The notes: generated by a model from the sequence alone, not told the origin. A stretch of 64,000 bases of DNA from Defluviitaleaceae bacterium (GCA_009779835.1 WRBD01000006.1:26687-90686), one strand, 5' to 3'. Positions 16,161 to 25,420 are shown, counted from the first letter of the stretch. A program made the numbers and translations.

Positions 16161-17065
16161 TTATTGTAATTTTTCTGTTAGTTCACCTATTACTCTGTCG
16201 GCTTCAGCGTAGGGTACTTGGCATGTTCCAACTTGTTTGTGTCCGCCGCCGCCGTAGCTAAGAAGAACAGAGCCGACATCAACCGTGGCAGAGCGGTTTA
16301 GAATGCTGTATCCGCAAGCTATGGCGCAGTTTTCTTTGTTTTTACCGTCAACAATCCACATTGAAATATTTTGCTCGGGATATAGACTGTATACAAGGAA
16401 ACGATTGCCCGCATTTATTACTTCGACTCCGCGCAAGTCTGTGACAATCACGTTTCCATGGATTGTGGTTTGTTTATGAACCATGGCTTTAAATAGTTCT
16501 GTTTGCTCGAAGTACAGTTCCACGCGTTCTTTTACATCGGATGCGCCAAAATTTCAGTGATTGGCTTTGTACGGCACATATCAATTAATTCTTCCATAAG
16601 GCTGTAATTGCTTATTCGAAAATCCCGGAAACGCCCAAGTCCCGTTCTGGGGTCGGAGAGGAAGCCCAATAAGACCCAGTCTTTGGGGTTTAGGATATCA
16701 TCGGCGGTTAATTTTCCGGCATCTACTTTGTCAACTTGTTCAAGCATTTCATCGAATTTTGTGAGGTCGAATCGGTCCTTGAAGTATTCGTAAACTACCC
16801 GCGCTGCGCTGTCCATTTTTCTCAGCGAACCAACGAAACCTTCGGGCTTGCCGATTCTTTCCCATTCGCTGGTGTGGTGGTCAAACCACATTCCGCAACC
16901 CGCTACATACGGCACGTTTGCAAGAATATCATTCGCGGTAACGCGAACATGACCATCCTGTAAATCCTTCGGGTGGACGAAACGCCACTTTCCGATAAGC
17001 CCTATTTCGCGAAGAAGCACAGCACATGCCAAGCCGTCAAAGTCTGACCTTGTAAGTAAATCCAT
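16161..17065 (-). pseudogene. DHH family phosphoesterase, split by a one-base frameshift
   Basis: Two frames together make one DHH/DHHA1 phosphoesterase of about 300 residues. The first (17065-16532, 177 codons) has LLTRSDFDGLACAVLL and MWFDHHTSEW, the DHH catalytic motif; it breaks off after ITEILAHP. The second (to 16161) continues with ERVELYFEQTELFKAM and the DHHA1 part VLLSYGGGGHKQVGTC. Adding one base at about 16538-16540 (CCGATG to CCGGATG on the coding strand) restores HPDVKERVELYFEQ. Such proteins cleave phosphodiester or oligonucleotide substrates. The rest of both halves is intact, so the break is recent, programmed, or a sequencing error. Confidence 0.85.
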
Positions 17066-17082
17066 AGGAATCCCTCCGAGTT

Positions 17083-17904
17083 TTATTTATATATCCCGAC
17101 TCTCACCAAGCCGTATTTTGCAAGCTCATTTTCCGGGTTCAAATATAATGCTTTTTCAAATGAATACTTTGCTTGAGTGTATTGCATTTTATTAAAATAC
17201 CGAACTCCCTTGTTGTAATGCATTTTAGCACGAAAAACTTTATTACGCCACTGTGCGGATATATGCACCGAGCCAAGCACACAAAGTATCAGCGCGGCAA
17301 TAACCACAGGAATGCTTGGAATTATGAAGCCCACGAAAACCAGCAGAAAGCCTATTATTCCAAATGCGGGGTTTATCGTGACGGAATCCGCAGCCATTCT
17401 GGCGTGGGTTTTAATGTTTTGTGTATAGTTGTCCAAATCGTTAGGGGTGCGTGTTTTTTGCTTTTCGTCGTAATTTTGCGGGCGCGGGCGGGATGGTGGC
17501 ACAGGGACATCTTTTTTTAGAATCTTGTATTCAGAAATTTGCCCCATATACAGCTTAAATAATATACTGATTACCGATTTTAGGTTTTGCCCCTTCGCGG
17601 AACACACTTTCTTCGATACCTTTAATAGATAATACCGCTCTTCTTCATAACTGTCCAGCGGGGAAATTACTATTCTGTTATCATCGGATCGATAAGAAAT
17701 ATCGGTGCGCATAACATAGCCATCTGTGTCGGTTACTTCCATGTTCTTTTCGTTTACGGAACTCTCATCGAGTGGAATATTGAAGCGTATATACCAATGA
17801 ACGGTTTCTATATCGCCTGTTCCCGTTAATTTTACCTTGATTTTATCTTGTAATTTAGGGTCGGAGACAGCTACGCGGATTTTTGGATTGCTTTTTCCCA
17901 GCAT
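17083..17904 (-). CDS. Membrane protein with Ig-like domain, two TM segments and TPR
   Basis: The product of about 273 residues has three parts. Residues about 5-125 look like an SbsA-type bacterial Ig-like domain (FNIPLDESSVNEKNMEVT, then RIVISPLDSY). A Pro/Arg/Lys-rich linker follows, then two closely spaced hydrophobic segments around IGFLLVFVGFIIPSIPVVIA, and a C-terminal TPR-like motif (YNKGVRYFNKMQYTQAKYSF). There is no signal peptide, so the orientation is unclear. The start at 17904 is chosen for GGAGGG eight bases upstream; the frame is open to 17946. Function unknown. Confidence 0.7.
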   Translation of the reverse strand: MLGKSNPKIRVAVSDPKLQDKIKVKLTGTGDIETVHWYIRFNIPLDESSVNEKNMEVTDTDGYVMRTDISYRSDDNRIVISPLDSYEEERYYLLKVSKKVCSAKGQNLKSVISILFKLYMGQISEYKILKKDVPVPPSRPRPQNYDEKQKTRTPNDLDNYTQNIKTHARMAADSVTINPAFGIIGFLLVFVGFIIPSIPVVIAALILCVLGSVHISAQWRNKVFRAKMHYNKGVRYFNKMQYTQAKYSFEKALYLNPENELAKYGLVRVGIYK

Positions 17905-17966
17905 GTCGCCCTCCGTTTGTATGTTTGTTGTGAAATCATAATACATTATTTGGGTGAAATGTACAA

Positions 17967-17995
17967 TAAAAAAAGAGGAGAAAAATTCTCCTCTT
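17967..17995 (-). terminator. Rho-independent terminator after murA
   Basis: A perfect 9-bp stem (AAGAGGAGA at 17973-17981, TCTCCTCTT at 17987-17995) with a 5-base loop is followed on the minus strand by a run of T. It overlaps the murA stop codon. Confidence 0.88.
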
Positions 17996-19268
17996 AAACT
18001 ATTTCTAATTTAATGTCTCCGCCGAGTGATGTTAAATCTTTTTCGATGCTTTCGTAGCCGCGTTCTACGAATTCGGAGTTTTGTACAATTGTTTCGCCGT
18101 CGGCGGAAAGAGCCGCAAGAACTAATGCCGCGCCGCATCGTAAATCATGCGCTGCTACGTTTGCGCCGCGAAGTCGTTCTACTCCGTCGATTTCAAACGT
18201 TTGCTTGTCGGCTGTTAAATGAATGTTCGCACCCATTTTTCGTAATTCAGGTACATGGCTGTTTCTTCCTTCAAAAATTGTTTCCGTGATTTCGCTTCGT
18301 TTGTCCGCGATGGATAGCGCAGCCACGAATTGTGCCTGCATATCGGTCAGGAAGCCGGGGTGAACTTTTGTGATTATTCGCCCGGCGGCTTTTAGACGTT
18401 TCGGTGCGTGAAGTGTAACAGAATTTTCTTCTGCGCGTAAATTGCATCCCATTTCCGAAAGATACATCGTAAACGGCGCGAGTTCAAACGGGCGTACATT
18501 TGTAAGTTTGATATCGCCTGTGGTCATTGCTGCCGCGACAAGATAAGTCCCCGCGACTATTCTGTCGGGAATAATTTCGTGTGCGATTTTTTTGCGGAAA
18601 TTTTTATTCGTGCCGTTAATTATAATTGTTCCCGTTCCCGCGCCTCGAATTTCCGCGCCAAGTTTTTTTAAGAACAACGCAAGGTCTGAGATTTCCGGCT
18701 CGCGGGCGGCGTTTTCAATTACGGTTTCGCCTTTTGCTTTCACTGCGGCAATTAAAAGATTTTCCGTCGCGCCAACACTTGGAAAGTCCAGTTTAATTTT
18801 CGCGCCGTTTAGTCCGTTTTCACCGATTTTGCAAAAAAGTTTTTTTTCCTCTTCGCAAATTTTCGCGCCCATCGCTTCAAGGCCTCTTATGTGCAGATTA
18901 ATTGCCCGCTCGCCGAGGTTGCAGCCGCCTGGCAACGCCAAATTTACTTTTCCCGTTTGCGCAAGCAATGCGCCCATAAATAAAATGGAAGAGCGCATTT
19001 TTTTCACACATTCGTCGGGAATTTCGTGGCTTAAATCTTTTGCGGGGTAGATTTTTAGCGTGTTCTCCAAAAATTCTGTGCGAAAACCGATTCCCTCCAA
19101 AATTTTTATTGTTTCGAGGGTATCGGAAATTCGCGGGCAATTGTGAATTATTGTTTCGCTTTCGTTCAGGCACGCGGCGGCTAGAATCGGCAACACAGAG
19201 TTTTTTGCGCCGCCAATCGAAAGCTCGCCCGAAAGACGCTTTCCTCCGCGTATTCGGTATTGTCGCAT
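17994..19268 (-). CDS. murA: UDP-N-acetylglucosamine 1-carboxyvinyltransferase (MurA)
   Basis: MurA adds enolpyruvate from PEP to UDP-GlcNAc, the first committed step of peptidoglycan synthesis, in the cytosol. The 424-residue product has the N-terminal GGAKNSVLPILAA block with catalytic Lys22, the loop PGGCNLGERAINLHI with the active-site Cys116 (target of fosfomycin in the family), VHPGFLTDMQAQFVAAL and a C-terminal RCGAALVLAALSADGET. The start at 19268 is chosen because GGGAGATG lies at suitable distance and the product starts at the conserved IRGGKRLSGEL; the open frame reaches 19313. It has its own strong terminator and so is separate from the run downstream. Confidence 0.95.
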   Translation of the reverse strand: MRQYRIRGGKRLSGELSIGGAKNSVLPILAAACLNESETIIHNCPRISDTLETIKILEGIGFRTEFLENTLKIYPAKDLSHEIPDECVKKMRSSILFMGALLAQTGKVNLALPGGCNLGERAINLHIRGLEAMGAKICEEEKKLFCKIGENGLNGAKIKLDFPSVGATENLLIAAVKAKGETVIENAAREPEISDLALFLKKLGAEIRGAGTGTIIINGTNKNFRKKIAHEIIPDRIVAGTYLVAAAMTTGDIKLTNVRPFELAPFTMYLSEMGCNLRAEENSVTLHAPKRLKAAGRIITKVHPGFLTDMQAQFVAALSIADKRSEITETIFEGRNSHVPELRKMGANIHLTADKQTFEIDGVERLRGANVAAHDLRCGAALVLAALSADGETIVQNSEFVERGYESIEKDLTSLGGDIKLEIV

Positions 19269-19290
19269 AGCCTTCACATCTCCCCTTGTT

Positions 19291-19317
19291 AGGCATGTGA
19301 TACTATATGCCATGCCT
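19291..19317. repeat. Inverted repeat in the murA leader
   Basis: AGGCATG at 19291-19297 and CATGCCT at 19311-19317 are perfect 7-bp arms around a 13-base centre, 23 bases before the murA start. It could be an operator or an RNA hairpin, or chance. Confidence 0.35.
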
Positions 19318-19360
19318 TGACAAGTGGTGACGGGCTGTGAAAGTTAGCGGGGTTACATAT

Positions 19361-21703
19361 TTAGTTGCATCGTTCGCAACCGCCGTGCGGGCAAAACGTC
19401 GGGTAGATACCTACCAGAACCCTCGCAAGGCGTGTGAGGTCTGCTGTGGTTGGCTGTCCTTCGCCGCAGGTTATGTTTGCGGCGCGGAGGTCTATTGTTA
19501 CGTAGTATTTGGCAAGATAATGTGCAAGAATTGTTGCGCTTTCGGAGGTTACGTGTCCGCTGCCGCCGACATCGCCCTTTTTAGGCGGCTGAACCCTTAC
19601 CTCGCCATTTACAATATGAATATTCAATTTATCTCCGTTTACATTTTCCGGTGTATTTTCACCACCATAAGCGTTCCCGAAGGTTACAGTTATCGGAAGC
19701 TTGCGATTGGTAGCCATGTTCGGACAAACCGAGAAAGTTAAAGTCAACAATTCGCCGTTTAGAATTATGTTTTCCGTTCGCCCCTCCCAACCCATGAATA
19801 CATAATCTCCGACGTCTATTAAATCATGGGGAGGGGTAAAACTGACTTGCAAGTCGGCGTTGGCTAAGGTGTAATTTTCTAGGGTAAGTTCGTCGGGGAA
19901 CTCGATTCGCATGAACATTGTCGCAAAGCCGGGGTTGTCGGAAATTCGTATTTGTACTTTGACTTCATCGCCTGGGTCTGCAAATACCGTGGAGACGGTC
20001 AAAGTCGATACGGTTGGGTCTGGCGTAGAGATTGGTGTGGGTGTTGGGGTAGGTGTCGGATCGGTTCCGGCGGGGACAACTTTAATTACGATACCGGTGA
20101 TTGTAAGGTTTGCATTGGCGGGAGTTGCGCCCAAGGTGATATCGCCGTTTGTTGAGGCGTTAATCGTTGCTTGTAATTGTTCGCGGGTCAAATCAAGGGT
20201 TTGCGAGAATGGGTGGGTTGAACCCGAGCCTGTTGTCGTCGAAGTCCATGCATTAGTTTGACCGGTAACGCTTTCAAGACGGATTTGCGAAGAACCCGCA
20301 ACATTCAAAATTCCTGTGTATTCAATTCTTATATTGTTGCTTGTTCCGCTTGGTAACGCAGCAAGCAGCGCGGAAGCTCTGAGTCTTACTCCCTGCGAAG
20401 TCCCGCTTCTTCCGATAAATGCTATCGAACGGGTAGGCTCGTCATTTCTAGTTATTGAACCGCCGGAGCCTATACCGGTTCCTCGCGTTATCGGGTGGAG
20501 AGTTCCTGATTGTATATTGCTCCAGTCCGGGTCAGTTTGCATATCGTAAACCATGCCGGGCTGCGGGGTTGGTGTTGTGGTGGGTGTCGGTGTAGGAGTG
20601 GGTGTAGGAGTTGGGATGGGTGTCGGTGTAGAAGTGGGTGTAGGAGTTATAGTGGGTGTCGGTGTCGGTGTGGGTGTCGGTGTCGGTGTAGGAGTGGGTG
20701 TCGGTGTAGGAGTTGTGATGGGTGTTGGTGTAGGAGTGGGCGTAGGAGTTGGGGTGGGTGTAGGAGTTGTCGTAGGAGTTGGAGTGGGTGTAGATGTCGG
20801 CGTAGGTGTCGGTGTGCGTTGCGGGAAGAACCTAAACGCGTCCCACATCTCACTACCCGCATGACTAAATAAATTATTCCAGCCGATGACATTATTTGGG
20901 GTATTCATAAAATTGTTGTGAACATCAAGCCACCCAAGCGAAGGATTATTTGACACATCCAGTCCGGTTAATTGATTTCCTCCGGCAAAAAGTGCTTGAA
21001 GCGCAGAAAAGTGTTGAAGCCCTGCAAGGCTGGTTATATTTCGATTTCTTACATCCATATCCGGTATCGAATTTACATGGCTTAGAAAAACGGGTGCAGG
21101 TGCGGGAACGCCTATTATTTCTCTTACCGCCGCAAGGAAATTGGGGCATGTGAAGTCGGCGGTTATGTTAACTTCCGAGCGTTGCGGGAAAAACCTAAGC
21201 TCACTCCCATTCCACCCGACAACATCATTCGGGGTATTCATAATATTATTGTGAACATCAAGCCACCAAAGTGAAGGATTGTTTGATACGTCTAATTTGG
21301 ATAATTGGTTCCCGCTGGCATCAAGTCGCGCAAGCGCAGGGTTGTTTGACAAATCCAACTCGGTTAAACGATTGCCCGAAACATCTAAATCCCTAAGCGC
21401 GGAAAAGTGTTGAATCCCTGCAAGGCTGATTATATTGAGGTTCGCGATTTGCAGAGTATTTATCGTATTTACATGATGCAATAAAATGGGTGCATGTGGT
21501 GGGATTTCCAACCCATTTCTAATCACCCAAATGAAAGTAGGACAAACAAAGTCGGCGGTTATGTCCATATTGGCATTGAAAGATGTTACTTCGTTAGGGT
21601 TGCCGGTTTCTTCATAGTAATTTTTTGCCGTCACAGGAAAACCCCATGCAACCAATATAAAAATCATATAAATACATAAAAACCTTTTCAAACTACTGTA
21701 CAT
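19361..21703 (-). CDS. Secreted LRR, Thr-Pro linker, cohesin and dockerin-like protein
   Basis: This 780-residue secreted protein starts with a signal peptide (residues 1-27). Two copies of a module follow (about 45-175 and 178-296): a cap with DFxCPxF, leucine-rich repeats such as [17 protein letters not shown], and a closing FFPQR. Then come a Thr-Pro linker (about 297-382), a beta-rich domain (about 385-545), a short second linker, a type I cohesin-like domain (about 565-705, with [20 protein letters not shown]) and a dockerin-like tail (about 708-770). In the tail the calcium loop reads DVGGSGHV and the second loop is broken up, so calcium binding may be lost. Cohesins bind dockerins of partner proteins, and a dockerin-bearing protease lies about 14 kb away. 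GGAGGG precedes ATG 21703. Domain calls are by pattern. Confidence 0.8.
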   Translation of the reverse strand: MYSSLKRFLCIYMIFILVAWGFPVTAKNYYEETGNPNEVTSFNANMDITADFVCPTFIWVIRNGLEIPPHAPILLHHVNTINTLQIANLNIISLAGIQHFSALRDLDVSGNRLTELDLSNNPALARLDASGNQLSKLDVSNNPSLWWLDVHNNIMNTPNDVVGWNGSELRFFPQRSEVNITADFTCPNFLAAVREIIGVPAPAPVFLSHVNSIPDMDVRNRNITSLAGLQHFSALQALFAGGNQLTGLDVSNNPSLGWLDVHNNFMNTPNNVIGWNNLFSHAGSEMWDAFRFFPQRTPTPTPTSTPTPTPTTTPTPTPTPTPTPTPTPITTPTPTPTPTPTPTPTPTPTPTITPTPTSTPTPIPTPTPTPTPTPTTTPTPQPGMVYDMQTDPDWSNIQSGTLHPITRGTGIGSGGSITRNDEPTRSIAFIGRSGTSQGVRLRASALLAALPSGTSNNIRIEYTGILNVAGSSQIRLESVTGQTNAWTSTTTGSGSTHPFSQTLDLTREQLQATINASTNGDITLGATPANANLTITGIVIKVVPAGTDPTPTPTPTPISTPDPTVSTLTVSTVFADPGDEVKVQIRISDNPGFATMFMRIEFPDELTLENYTLANADLQVSFTPPHDLIDVGDYVFMGWEGRTENIILNGELLTLTFSVCPNMATNRKLPITVTFGNAYGGENTPENVNGDKLNIHIVNGEVRVQPPKKGDVGGSGHVTSESATILAHYLAKYYVTIDLRAANITCGEGQPTTADLTRLARVLVGIYPTFCPHGGCERCN
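20558..20815 (-). repeat. Tandem hexanucleotide-type repeat encoding (Thr-Pro)n
   Basis: About 258 bases consist of variants of a 6-base unit (on the plus strand GGTGTC, GGTGTA, GGAGTG and similar) coding for Thr-Pro with occasional Ser or Ile. The unit is degenerate at third positions, which slows slippage, but length change in multiples of six would stay in frame. Confidence 0.9.
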
Positions 21704-21736
21704 ACTATTTATCCCTCCATCTTCCTTTCTCAGTCA

Positions 21737-21764
21737 ATTGTAGCACTCGAAGTTATGATGTCAA
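21737..21764 (-). promoter_or_regulatory. Promoter for the LRR/cohesin protein
   Basis: On the minus strand TTGACA (21759-21764) and TACAAT (21737-21742) are 16 bases apart, a near-consensus housekeeping promoter about 34 bases before ATG 21703. Confidence 0.75.
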
Positions 21765-21779
21765 TAAACTTTTAAATCT

Positions 21780-21809
21780 TTGACATTGGTATAAAAGAGG
21801 GTTTAAAAT
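21780..21809 (+). promoter_or_regulatory. Promoter for miaA-hfq operon
   Basis: TTGACA (21780-21785) and TAAAAT (21804-21809) lie 18 bases apart. The expected transcript would start only about ten bases before the miaA ATG. It sits back to back with the promoter of the divergent surface protein gene. Confidence 0.5.
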
Positions 21810-21826
21810 TATTTCGGGTGATTTTC

Positions 21827-22756
21827 ATGCGAAAAATTTTTGTAATCGGTGGGCCGACTGCGAGCGGAAAAACGGCGGTTGCTGTGGAGCTTGCGAAAAA
21901 AAAATACGGAGAGGTTATTTCTGCGGATTCCATGCAGGTTTACATGGGTATGGATATAGGTACTGCGAAGCCCACGGAAGTTGAAATGTTGGGAATTCAT
22001 CATCATTTGTTAAGCATAATTAAACCAGACGAAAATTTTTCCGTTGCAGAGTTTCAAAAACGTGCGGTCGATGCAATTGAAAATATTTTTTCACGCGGAA
22101 AAATTCCGATTATAGCGGGTGGGACGGGATTTTATATTAACGCAGTTCTTTACGGCACGAAGTTTTCTTCCGAAGAGAGTAGGGAAGGGGAGTTACGTAA
22201 AATTTTCGCGGCGGAAGCACTTGAAAAAGGAGCAGAATTTTTGCATGTGAAATTACAAAAAAAAGACCCTGAATATGCCGCAACAATTCATGCAAATAAT
22301 ATTAAACGTGTTGCACGTGCTCTTGCGTACTGCGAAGCAACCGGCGGATTATTTTCCGAATACAACGCCGCGCAAAAAGAAAAAAAAACTGCCGCGCTTT
22401 TTGACGCGGTTTTTTTCGTGCTTTCGATGCCGCGCGAAATTTTGTATAAGCGAATAAATTCTCGCGTAATTGCAATGTTCGACACCGGGTTAGTCGACGA
22501 AGTGCGAAATTTGCTTGAAAAAGGTTATGACAAAGGGCTTGCGGCAATGCTTGGAATAGGCTATAAAGAGACAGTACAATTTATTAACGGTGAGTTAACG
22601 CAAACCGAAGCAATCGCGGCGATTCAACAAGCCACGCGCAATTACGCAAAGCGTCAGGAAACGTGGTTTCGCAACCAAACCCCGAATGCGTGTGTTTTAC
22701 AAGCACACGGAAAAACTGCCGAAGAATTAGCGGAAGAAATTTTGAAAGGGAGATGA
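21827..22756 (+). CDS. miaA: tRNA dimethylallyltransferase MiaA
   Basis: MiaA transfers the dimethylallyl group to the N6 of A37 in tRNAs that read codons starting with U. It has the P-loop GGPTASGKTAVAVELAK, the DSMQVYMGMDIGTAKP motif, AGGTGFYINA, and the C-terminal ATRNYAKRQETWFRNQ block that contacts the tRNA. The ATG at 21827 follows GGGTGA; an in-frame GTG at 21818 is the other option but has no ribosome site. The product of about 309 residues fits the family. The stop overlaps the start region of hfq, the classic miaA-hfq order. Confidence 0.95.
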   Translation: MRKIFVIGGPTASGKTAVAVELAKKKYGEVISADSMQVYMGMDIGTAKPTEVEMLGIHHHLLSIIKPDENFSVAEFQKRAVDAIENIFSRGKIPIIAGGTGFYINAVLYGTKFSSEESREGELRKIFAAEALEKGAEFLHVKLQKKDPEYAATIHANNIKRVARALAYCEATGGLFSEYNAAQKEKKTAALFDAVFFVLSMPREILYKRINSRVIAMFDTGLVDEVRNLLEKGYDKGLAAMLGIGYKETVQFINGELTQTEAIAAIQQATRNYAKRQETWFRNQTPNACVLQAHGKTAEELAEEILKGR

Positions 22757-22758
22757 CA

Positions 22759-22983
22759 ATGGCAACAGTAAACTACCAAGACCAATTATTAAGTGCGGTG
22801 CGAAAAGAAAATATGCCCGTGACAATCTACTTAACGAGCGGCTTTCAAATACGCGGTTTAATTCGCAATTTTGACGCTTATGTAGTAATCGTAGAAAGCG
22901 ACGGCAAGCAGCAAATGGTTTACAAACACGCGATTTCTACCATTGTTCCGTTGAAAACGATTGAGAATTTAGGTCATGTATAA
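22759..22983 (+). CDS. hfq: RNA chaperone Hfq
   Basis: Hfq forms a hexameric Sm-like ring that helps small RNAs pair with mRNAs. The 74-residue product starts MATVNYQDQLLSAVRKENMP and has the Sm1 strand LTSGFQIRGLIRNFDAYVVI and the Sm2 motif YKHAISTIVP, where the usual Hfq form is YKHAIST. GAAAGGGAG lies upstream; an ATG six bases earlier (22753) is in frame and overlaps the miaA stop. It lacks the long C-terminal tail of enterobacterial Hfq, as is normal in Firmicutes. Confidence 0.95.
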   Translation: MATVNYQDQLLSAVRKENMPVTIYLTSGFQIRGLIRNFDAYVVIVESDGKQQMVYKHAISTIVPLKTIENLGHV

Positions 22984-24247
22984 ATTTTTAACAAGCCACA
23001 TGGGAATAAACCCCCAAGTGGCTTCTTTTGTGGCTGAGACGGAAGCAGAGCTTGCCGCGCTTTTCGCAAAGGCGGATGAAATCGCTGCCGTGAATCATCT
23101 AAAAGTATTATACGCGATGCAAATGGCGCGGTTAAGCGATTCACATTTCAACGATTCAACCGGATACGGTTATCACGATGAAGGCCGCGAAGTTTTGGAA
23201 AAAATTTTCGCAAATATTTTTCATGCGGAAGCGGCTTTGGTGCGTCCACAGATTATTTCGGGAACTCATGCGCTTGCGGCGGCTTTGTTTGGGAATCTTC
23301 GTCCGGGCGATGTGCTTTTTTCGCCCGTTGGCAAACCTTATGACACGCTCGAAAGCGTGATTGGAATTCGCACCGCGCCGGGTTCGCTTGCGGAATACGG
23401 AATAATTTACCGTCAGGCGGAACTATTGGAAAACGGTGATTTTGATTTTAACACAATTAACGCAATCCTTGACGAACAGCCAAAAATGGTGACAATTCAA
23501 CGCTCGAAAGGATATTCGTGGCGGAAATCTTTCGCGCCGCAGGAAATTTTCGAATTAATTAAATGTATACGTTCGCGCTCTCCGCATACAATAATACTTG
23601 TTGATAATTGCTACGGCGAATTTGTTTCGGCGGACGAGCCTATTGAAGCCGACTTGCTTGCCGGTTCGCTGATTAAAAATCCCGGCGGAGGAATCGCGCC
23701 CGGCGGCGGATACATTGTCGGCAAGAAAAAATATGTAGAGGCAGCGGCGGAACGATTAACCGCGCCCGGCTTGGGAAGTGCGGTCGGCCCGACTCTCGGG
23801 CTTACACGAACGTTTTTACAGGGGCTTTTCTTCGCGCCGCAAGTTGTTTCTGCCGCCGTGAAAGGCGCGATTCTGACGGCGGCAGTGTTTTCAAAACTCG
23901 GCTTTGATGTGAACCCCGGCGTTTCCGATTTGCGTTCAGACATCGTGCAGGCAATAAAACTTGGCACTCCCGAAAATGTACAAGCCTTTTGCCGTGGAAT
24001 ACAAAAAGCCGCGCCTGTAGACTCCTTCGTTACACCTGAACCCGCGCCGATGCCGGGCTACGCACATGGCGTAATAATGGCAGGCGGCACTTTCGTTCAA
24101 GGTTCGTCAATTGAGCTTTCCGCCGATGCACCCATGCGCGAGCCATACATCGTATATTTTCAAGGCGGTCTGACCGCACCGCACTCGCAAGCGGGAGTTG
24201 TTTTTGCGTTACAAGAATTATTTAATGAAGGGCGAGTGAGTTTGTAA
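22976..24247 (+). CDS. Methionine gamma-lyase family PLP enzyme (YnbB-like)
   Basis: The 423-residue product belongs to the PLP-dependent family annotated as methionine gamma-lyase or aluminium resistance protein, related to cystathionine lyases. It shows TGYGYHDEGREVLE, the VRPQIISGTHALAAALFG block, GKPYDTLE, the cofactor strand IILVDNCYGEF and the loop LIKNPGGGIAPGGGYI, where the Schiff-base Lys is expected. Its start overlaps hfq by 8 bases, and the miaA-hfq-ynbB order is known in other Firmicutes. The true reaction of the family is not settled. Confidence 0.88.
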   Translation: MYKFLTSHMGINPQVASFVAETEAELAALFAKADEIAAVNHLKVLYAMQMARLSDSHFNDSTGYGYHDEGREVLEKIFANIFHAEAALVRPQIISGTHALAAALFGNLRPGDVLFSPVGKPYDTLESVIGIRTAPGSLAEYGIIYRQAELLENGDFDFNTINAILDEQPKMVTIQRSKGYSWRKSFAPQEIFELIKCIRSRSPHTIILVDNCYGEFVSADEPIEADLLAGSLIKNPGGGIAPGGGYIVGKKKYVEAAAERLTAPGLGSAVGPTLGLTRTFLQGLFFAPQVVSAAVKGAILTAAVFSKLGFDVNPGVSDLRSDIVQAIKLGTPENVQAFCRGIQKAAPVDSFVTPEPAPMPGYAHGVIMAGGTFVQGSSIELSADAPMREPYIVYFQGGLTAPHSQAGVVFALQELFNEGRVSL

Positions 24248-24250
24248 CTT

Positions 24251-24523
24251 CTAGCTACACGTTCCGCATTCAATATCCCCCGGTGTCCCCAGAGCCGCTA
24301 CGGGCATACCATTACGGTTTTTACACCCGTCTTCTTCAAGCCCGCAGATGTGAAACCGGCAATAATTACTGCCCTGTACCGGGGTTCTTGTGCAGGTGTC
24401 GGCAGAGAAGCCGGGGTGATTGTCGTTGTTGGCTTGGCATTTCTCGGCACCACAGCCTGACAAACTGAGTGCAATCGCCGTCAAGGCTGAAAGCAGAAAC
24501 AGTCGGAAACATTTTTTCAACAT
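24251..24523 (-). CDS. Small cysteine-rich lipoprotein
   Basis: The 90-residue product has a lipoprotein signal (ALSLSGC, lipid Cys at about residue 24) and then a 66-residue mature part with nine Cys besides the lipid one, many in pairs such as CRFHICGLEEDGC, plus the closing CGTC. The pattern suggests a disulfide-rich or metal-binding fold on the cell surface. No family is recognised. It is convergent with the lyase gene and only three bases from its stop. Confidence 0.7.
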   Translation of the reverse strand: MLKKCFRLFLLSALTAIALSLSGCGAEKCQANNDNHPGFSADTCTRTPVQGSNYCRFHICGLEEDGCKNRNGMPVAALGTPGDIECGTCS

Positions 24524-24574
24524 CTTTGTTCCTCCCTCAAATTTTTTCTGTTATTTTAACAGAACTAACCTCTT

Positions 24575-25420
24575 ATGGAAATAAAAATGAACGGAATGAA
24601 AAAAATGCACCGGAATAATTTCGCAAAAATGACACTGGTGTCATTGACACTTGTGTCATTTTTTACACTTTTAATTACAGCTTTCCCGTGTACCGCAAAC
24701 GCCCAAGACACGGGCTTACTTTGGCTTGTTAACCGTGAAAATCCGTTGTGTGAAAATTTTCATCCGAGTGATTTGGTAAATTTTCGCGGTGTGGAGCTTC
24801 GTGCCGACGCGCGTGACGCATTCATTGAAATGCTTGCGGCAATGGAAGCAGAGAAAATTTATGGGTTGAAACTTCAAAGCGCGTACAGAAATTATTCTCG
24901 TCAAAGTACAATATTTGAAGAGAAAAAACGCGGCCTTGTTGCGAAGGGAAACAGTCCGGATGCGGCGACGGAAATCACGTCAAAATCCGTTCAGCCACCG
25001 GGCGCAAGCGAGCATCAGCTTGGTCTTGCGCTGGACGTTAGCATAAACGGGCAGCTTTCGCAGTCTTTCGCGGAAACGAAAGCGGGCATTTGGGTTGAAA
25101 AAAATTGTCACAAATTTGGTTTTATTATTCGTTATCCGCAATCAAAAACCGACGTTACATGCATAATTTACGAGCCGTGGCATTTGCGATATGTCGGGCA
25201 TCCTCACGCGCAGATAATGAAAGAGAAATCGCTTACACTGGAAGAATATCATTTATATTTGTCAAAAATTGATATGTATGTTGTTTGGGAAAACGACGGA
25301 TATTTTTTGGTATCGCATTCAAATTCCCCGCCGGAAAAAATAAACGCAATTTTTTCCGCAACATCATTCGGCGAAAACGCTTCGTTTATAATAACGGTGA
25401 ATAAATCACCGCGTACATAA
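24575..25420 (+). CDS. D-alanyl-D-alanine carboxypeptidase, VanY/M15B family
   Basis: This secreted peptidase trims the terminal D-Ala of peptidoglycan peptides. After an N-terminal hydrophobic segment (about residues 20-42, ending near TANAQ) come LQSAYRNYSRQ, PPGASEHQLGLALDVSING with zinc-binding His and Asp, and YEPWHLRYVGHPHA with the catalytic Glu and third zinc ligand. That is the full M15B set. The C-terminal 60 residues after the domain are a small extra beta-rich part. The start is uncertain, since several ATGs lie near 24575-24605 and none has a clear ribosome site. Confidence 0.88.
   Translation: MEIKMNGMKKMHRNNFAKMTLVSLTLVSFFTLLITAFPCTANAQDTGLLWLVNRENPLCENFHPSDLVNFRGVELRADARDAFIEMLAAMEAEKIYGLKLQSAYRNYSRQSTIFEEKKRGLVAKGNSPDAATEITSKSVQPPGASEHQLGLALDVSINGQLSQSFAETKAGIWVEKNCHKFGFIIRYPQSKTDVTCIIYEPWHLRYVGHPHAQIMKEKSLTLEEYHLYLSKIDMYVVWENDGYFLVSHSNSPPEKINAIFSATSFGENASFIITVNKSPRT

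Noticed and set aside
20558..20815. CRISPR array
   Set aside because: Repeats are six bases long, coding and without spacers; no cas genes are in the window.
20553..20864. Long Val-Gly and Cys-Arg rich frames opposite the Thr-Pro linker
   Set aside because: They are mirror frames of the repeat; the minus-strand frame has a signal peptide, promoter and known domains.
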